This document shows, piece by piece, positions 7,339 through 7,619 of a stretch of DNA of 7,619 nt. The position numbers and the translations under genes were made by a program. Below the pieces are notes generated by a model. That model saw nothing but the letters and a program-made list of their open reading frames with translations. It had not been told where the DNA came from and searched no databases. How positions within the stretch are numbered: position 1 is the stretch's first letter; every line of letters begins with the position of its first letter. Origin of the DNA: Pseudomonadota bacterium (GTDB lineage: Bacteria; Pseudomonadota; Alphaproteobacteria; Micropepsales; Micropepsaceae); the NCBI GenBank assembly GCA_021817355.1, contig JAKAVI010000133.1, positions 1 through 7,619 of the forward strand. The letters are read 5' to 3'.

Positions 7339-7619
7339 CGTGTGCTCCCGTCATGATGTGAGGCTGCGGGCTCCTGGCGACGGCTCATCTGCGCCTCATC
7401 ATGCCCCGTCACAAAGCTGAAGAAATCCCCTGGCGGTAGATGATGCAGGACCACTGGCGCCGCGTCTTTCCCGCTGGCGCTGCAAGGAGGCAGGGTCCTG
7501 CCCGGCGCGACGCAGGAAAGCCCATCTTGCCAGTCATGGCTGCGTCCGGGTCCGCGCTCAGCCCCAAGCTCCAGGCTTGGCGCAGGACAGAGCCGGGTGA
7601 GGAAGTTCCTGTCCTGATA
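7335..7619 (-). CDS. traG: TraG/VirD4-type conjugal transfer coupling protein, C-terminal tail (5' end outside window)
   Basis: The last 94 codons of a gene entering from the right edge are open in one frame and end in TGA at 7335-7337, overlapping the next ATG by four bases. The start of the visible protein (YQDRNFLTRLCPAPSLE, then a segment ending SHDWQDGL) resembles the region after the ATPase domain in alphaproteobacterial TraG proteins, where a 'YYxDxxFxxRxxPAPxL ... DDWSGL' pattern is usual. The rest is a low-complexity Pro/Ser/Ala tail with a PPGDFFSFV patch, like the acidic/aromatic patches of other TraG tails. TraG is the hexameric inner-membrane ATPase that brings the relaxase-DNA complex to the secretion channel. 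Walker motifs and membrane segments would lie outside the window. The assignment rests on the tail pattern plus position upstream of the CopG and trbB genes. Three cysteines (visible residues 11, 36 and 46) are of unknown meaning. Confidence 0.75.
   Translation of the reverse strand, partial: YQDRNFLTRLCPAPSLELGAERGPGRSHDWQDGLSCVAPGRTLPPCSASGKDAAPVVLHHLPPGDFFSFVTGHDEAQMSRRQEPAASHHDGSTR

Noticed and set aside
1..7619. Promoters, terminators, tRNA genes, CRISPR, IS elements, direct repeats or att sites
   Set aside because: None seen: coding sequence fills the window on one strand, with a single 6-base gap, and no repeat or hairpin stood out by eye. A computed repeat and folding scan would be the decisive check.

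Overview
The window is one uninterrupted stretch of a P-type (Trb/RP4/Ti-like) type IV secretion and conjugative transfer operon. It is read entirely on the minus strand, from the right edge to the left edge. In transcription order the genes are: the 3' end of traG (VirD4-type coupling protein), a CopG-family ribbon-helix-helix gene, trbB, trbC, trbD, trbE, trbJ, trbL, trbF and the 5' part of trbG. This order, with a CopG gene between traG and trbB, is the arrangement known from integrative/conjugative elements and plasmids of Alphaproteobacteria. High GC content and the protein style fit that class; genus cannot be told from the sequence. Whether the DNA is on a plasmid or an integrated element cannot be decided here, because no relaxase, oriT, replication gene, integrase or att site is present.

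Layout, right to left: TraG C-terminal tail (7619-7335), CopG-like regulator (7338-6922), TrbB hexameric ATPase (6925-5933), TrbC pilin precursor (5946-5620), TrbD/VirB3-like membrane protein (5623-5366), TrbE/VirB4-like ATPase (5372-2931), TrbJ/VirB5-like exported protein (2931-2221), TrbL/VirB6-like polytopic channel protein (2214-1021), TrbF/VirB8-like bitopic protein (1024-311), and TrbG/VirB9-like lipoprotein (314 to beyond base 1). Every junction overlaps by 1 to 14 bases except trbJ-trbL, which has a 6-base gap. There is therefore no intergenic space for an internal promoter or terminator, and the promoter of this run must lie to the right of the window.

Functionally, TraG would recruit the relaxase-DNA substrate. 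TrbB and TrbE supply ATP-driven work. TrbC and TrbJ form the pilus. TrbD, TrbL and TrbF build the inner-membrane platform, and TrbG starts the outer-membrane-connected core. The remaining core genes (trbI and any trbH) would be expected to the left.

I see no novel defence system, RNA gene, IS element, CRISPR array or cargo. The points worth a second look are the absence of trbK between trbJ and trbL, the tight overlap architecture with a recurring AGCCATG at four start codons, the CopG protein's long C-terminal extension, and a lipobox on TrbG.
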